Source of the DNA: Linnemannia schmuckeri | Lineage: Eukaryota; Mortierellomycota; Mortierellomycetes; Mortierellales; Mortierellaceae | DNA length: 64,000 nt | Direction of reading: 5' to 3' | Assembly (NCBI GenBank): GCA_029449235.1 | Contig: JANATG010000015.1 | Location: 1,426,001-1,490,000 of the forward strand | Part shown: in pieces, positions 62,521 through 64,000 of the stretch | Layout: every line of letters begins with the position of its first letter | How positions within the stretch are numbered: position 1 is the first letter of the stretch | Translations under genes and position numbers: made by a program | The notes under the pieces: generated by a model | The model's database searches: none | What the model saw: only the letters and a program-made list of their open reading frames with translations | Told to the model about the DNA's origin: nothing

Positions 62521-64000
62521 CTAAATTGCGCAGTAGACGAGAACATCGCCTCTCCGCCGCGAGTCGTCATGGAAGTGCGAATTAAAAAATCGCGCGCACT
62601 AATCATTATAACGAAAAAAGGACGTATTAGATCAAAGCGCAGATAAAAAAATGCATGTCGGCAAAACCATAACTCCCAAATCGCATAAAAAATAATCAAA
62701 CTTATAGAAAATCGCGTTTTGCGAAAGCAAAAGAAAAAAGAGAGAGAAACGCATATCTTACCTCATGGTATCTTTCATTATTGAGCCAAACGCGCATATC
62801 GGGAGTCGTGTTAATGAGGTCTTCAAAGAAAACGAGATGACTCTCTTTGGGTGTTGTTGTTGGTGAGCGGTCTTTGAACCGGTTATCCATGAACGCGACT
62901 GGATCCCTGTAAAAGGTGTCAGATTCATCTTTGTACGTTGTTGGGTCAACATTCCTAGCAACAGTAAACACAACATAAAAAAGTGAGCGATATGGCGGGC
63001 GAAAAGAATACCCAGTGTTTCCTGAACCATGAAAATGTGGTCTAATATCCAAAGAAGACGTACCCGAGGGGCGGACTGCAGGTGATGAACCACATGGACA
63101 GGGGTTTAGCATCACGAAGATGGACGCTACTGTACCAGGGCGTAGAATGACAAGGCATAATGAACCCTAACGACAAACTCTGTCCTTGGTCCCCTACTTC
63201 CCGTGAAGTCTCCCGAACCCAACTCATGACATCAACAACCCCACGCTGATGGACCAACGTCGTGTACCACGCCATCACCCCATTGACAATCACGAGCGCC
63301 ATCACGATCGTAATCCTCGATCTAGACCTTTTCCAATCCGTACTCGAAAGGAACAACCTCTGCATTGTGTCGGCAGCAAAGGGCAAGAGCGGGTACAAGA
63401 TCGGGTACAAGAAGCGCCATTCTTTGTGCTGGAGGGCCGAATAGACAAAGATAACCCAGAGTGAAAGGTAGAGGACTTGTCGTTTCAGGGTGGCGTTGAG
63501 TCCTGTGCTGGCTTGGAAGGCGTGGTAGGATCCGATGAGGACCAGGGGGGTGTAAATTCCAAAAAGGATGGGGAGACCCTGGGACAGGTACCAGTGCCAG
63601 GGTGAGGAGCCGTAGAAGAGTGAAATGCCCTCGAGGACGTTGACGCGGAGGAAATTCAAAGGTGTCCAGATCCATTCGTTGTAGAGTAAAGTTTTGTCCA
63701 GTACCGCCGACGCAACAATTGCTCCGCCGCTATTTTAAATCACATAATATGTCCATGAAATTAGCAGCAGTGATAAAAGCTTGCAAAGACTTTCAGATTG
63801 ATCAAAAGTATATCTTACCCGATGAGGGCGACGCTGAGGCCAGTGTAGACGATACTAGCCCAGCGACCTTGCCTCGCAAGTTCCAAAATAAGCCAGCCGC
63901 CGAGGAAGAGCCACAGGATCGCGGCTGTTGGACGAAAGATGCACGTCAATGAGGCAATAAAGAGTGAGAGCTTCAAGTTGCCCTGTAACTTTCCTACAGA
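62521..64000 (-). CDS. GPI10: GPI mannosyltransferase 3 (PIG-B/Gpi10), 5' part outside window
   Basis: Partial gene. Exons on the minus strand are 64000 (edge) to 63819, 63729-63064, 62954-62762 and 62598-62521; phases agree and the stop is at 62521-62523. The visible part holds the C-terminal half of a GT22-family, multi-membrane-span transferase. Landmarks are TCIFRPTAAILW, WTPLNFLRVNVLEGISLFYG, SSPWHWYLSQGLPIL, QHKEWRFLYPILYPLLPF, MPCHSTPWYSSVHL and the closing block ARFFNSHFHDDSRRRGDVLV. These match PIG-B/Gpi10, which adds the third mannose to the GPI anchor in the endoplasmic reticulum. The catalytic N-terminal loop lies beyond the window. The last exon is only 26 codons, but it carries the conserved HFHDD..RRGDV end and so fixes the 3' boundary. 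The first visible exon may begin near 63990 (an AG is present) or run off the edge. It converges with the Gln/Ser-rich gene. Confidence 0.9.

Noticed and set aside
1..64000. tRNA, rRNA, CRISPR array or bacterial operon signals
   Set aside because: No TTCGANTC-type T-arm in a tRNA context, no spaced direct repeats and no Shine-Dalgarno-linked gene runs were found by eye. All supported genes are spliced eukaryotic genes.

Overview
The window looks like a chromosome segment of an early-diverging filamentous fungus, most likely Mucoromycota and probably the Mortierella group. This is an inference from gene content, not a measurement. The genes are eukaryotic. Most introns are 55-200 bp with GTAAGT-like donors and TAG acceptors. 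Promoters are pyrimidine-rich on the coding strand. The window carries a full-length ZGRF1-type helicase, an OCRL-type phosphatase with PH-like, ASH and RhoGAP regions, and a secreted CPAF-like S41 peptidase. All gene models were joined by hand: for each I followed the reading frame across GT..AG junctions and checked that the phases add up to one continuous frame.

Layout. 1.2-2.3 kb (-): small multi-exon gene of unknown function, 3' part well supported. 4.7-7.0 kb (+): secreted S41 peptidase. 7.0-12.9 kb: gene-poor, one weak signal-peptide candidate. 12.9-18.4 kb (-): very serine-rich protein with one strong hydrophobic segment. 18.4-21.1 kb: long low-complexity upstream region. 21.1-27.2 kb (-): 18-exon ZGRF1-like DNA helicase. 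27.6-28.9 kb (+): ubiquitin-like/WLM metalloprotease (Wss1/Wss2 family), divergent from the helicase. 29.9-33.9 kb (+): importin-4/Kap123. 34.5-39.7 kb (+): OCRL/INPP5B-like inositol polyphosphate 5-phosphatase. 40.1-43.1 kb (-): Siw14-type phosphatase. 43.5-46.6 kb (+): TAF5. 46.6-58.0 kb: gene-poor, first AT-rich and then strongly pyrimidine-rich. 58.0-62.4 kb (+): Gln/Ser-rich protein with a predicted myristoylated basic N-terminus. 62.5-64.0 kb (-): 3' part of the PIG-B/Gpi10 GPI mannosyltransferase, cut by the window edge.

How the genes work together. Most are unrelated housekeeping genes. The one functional pairing is the helicase and the WLM protease. Both families act in genome maintenance (crossover and crosslink repair; DNA-protein crosslink proteolysis), and here they are transcribed divergently from one 474-bp region. 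Two neighbours act on inositol phosphates: the 5-phosphatase and the Siw14-type phosphatase, whose yeast relative removes a phosphate from inositol pyrophosphates. They converge at 39.7-40.1 kb. The Siw14-like gene and TAF5 form a second divergent pair, 409 bp apart.

No CRISPR array, rRNA, confident tRNA or intact transposon was recognised.
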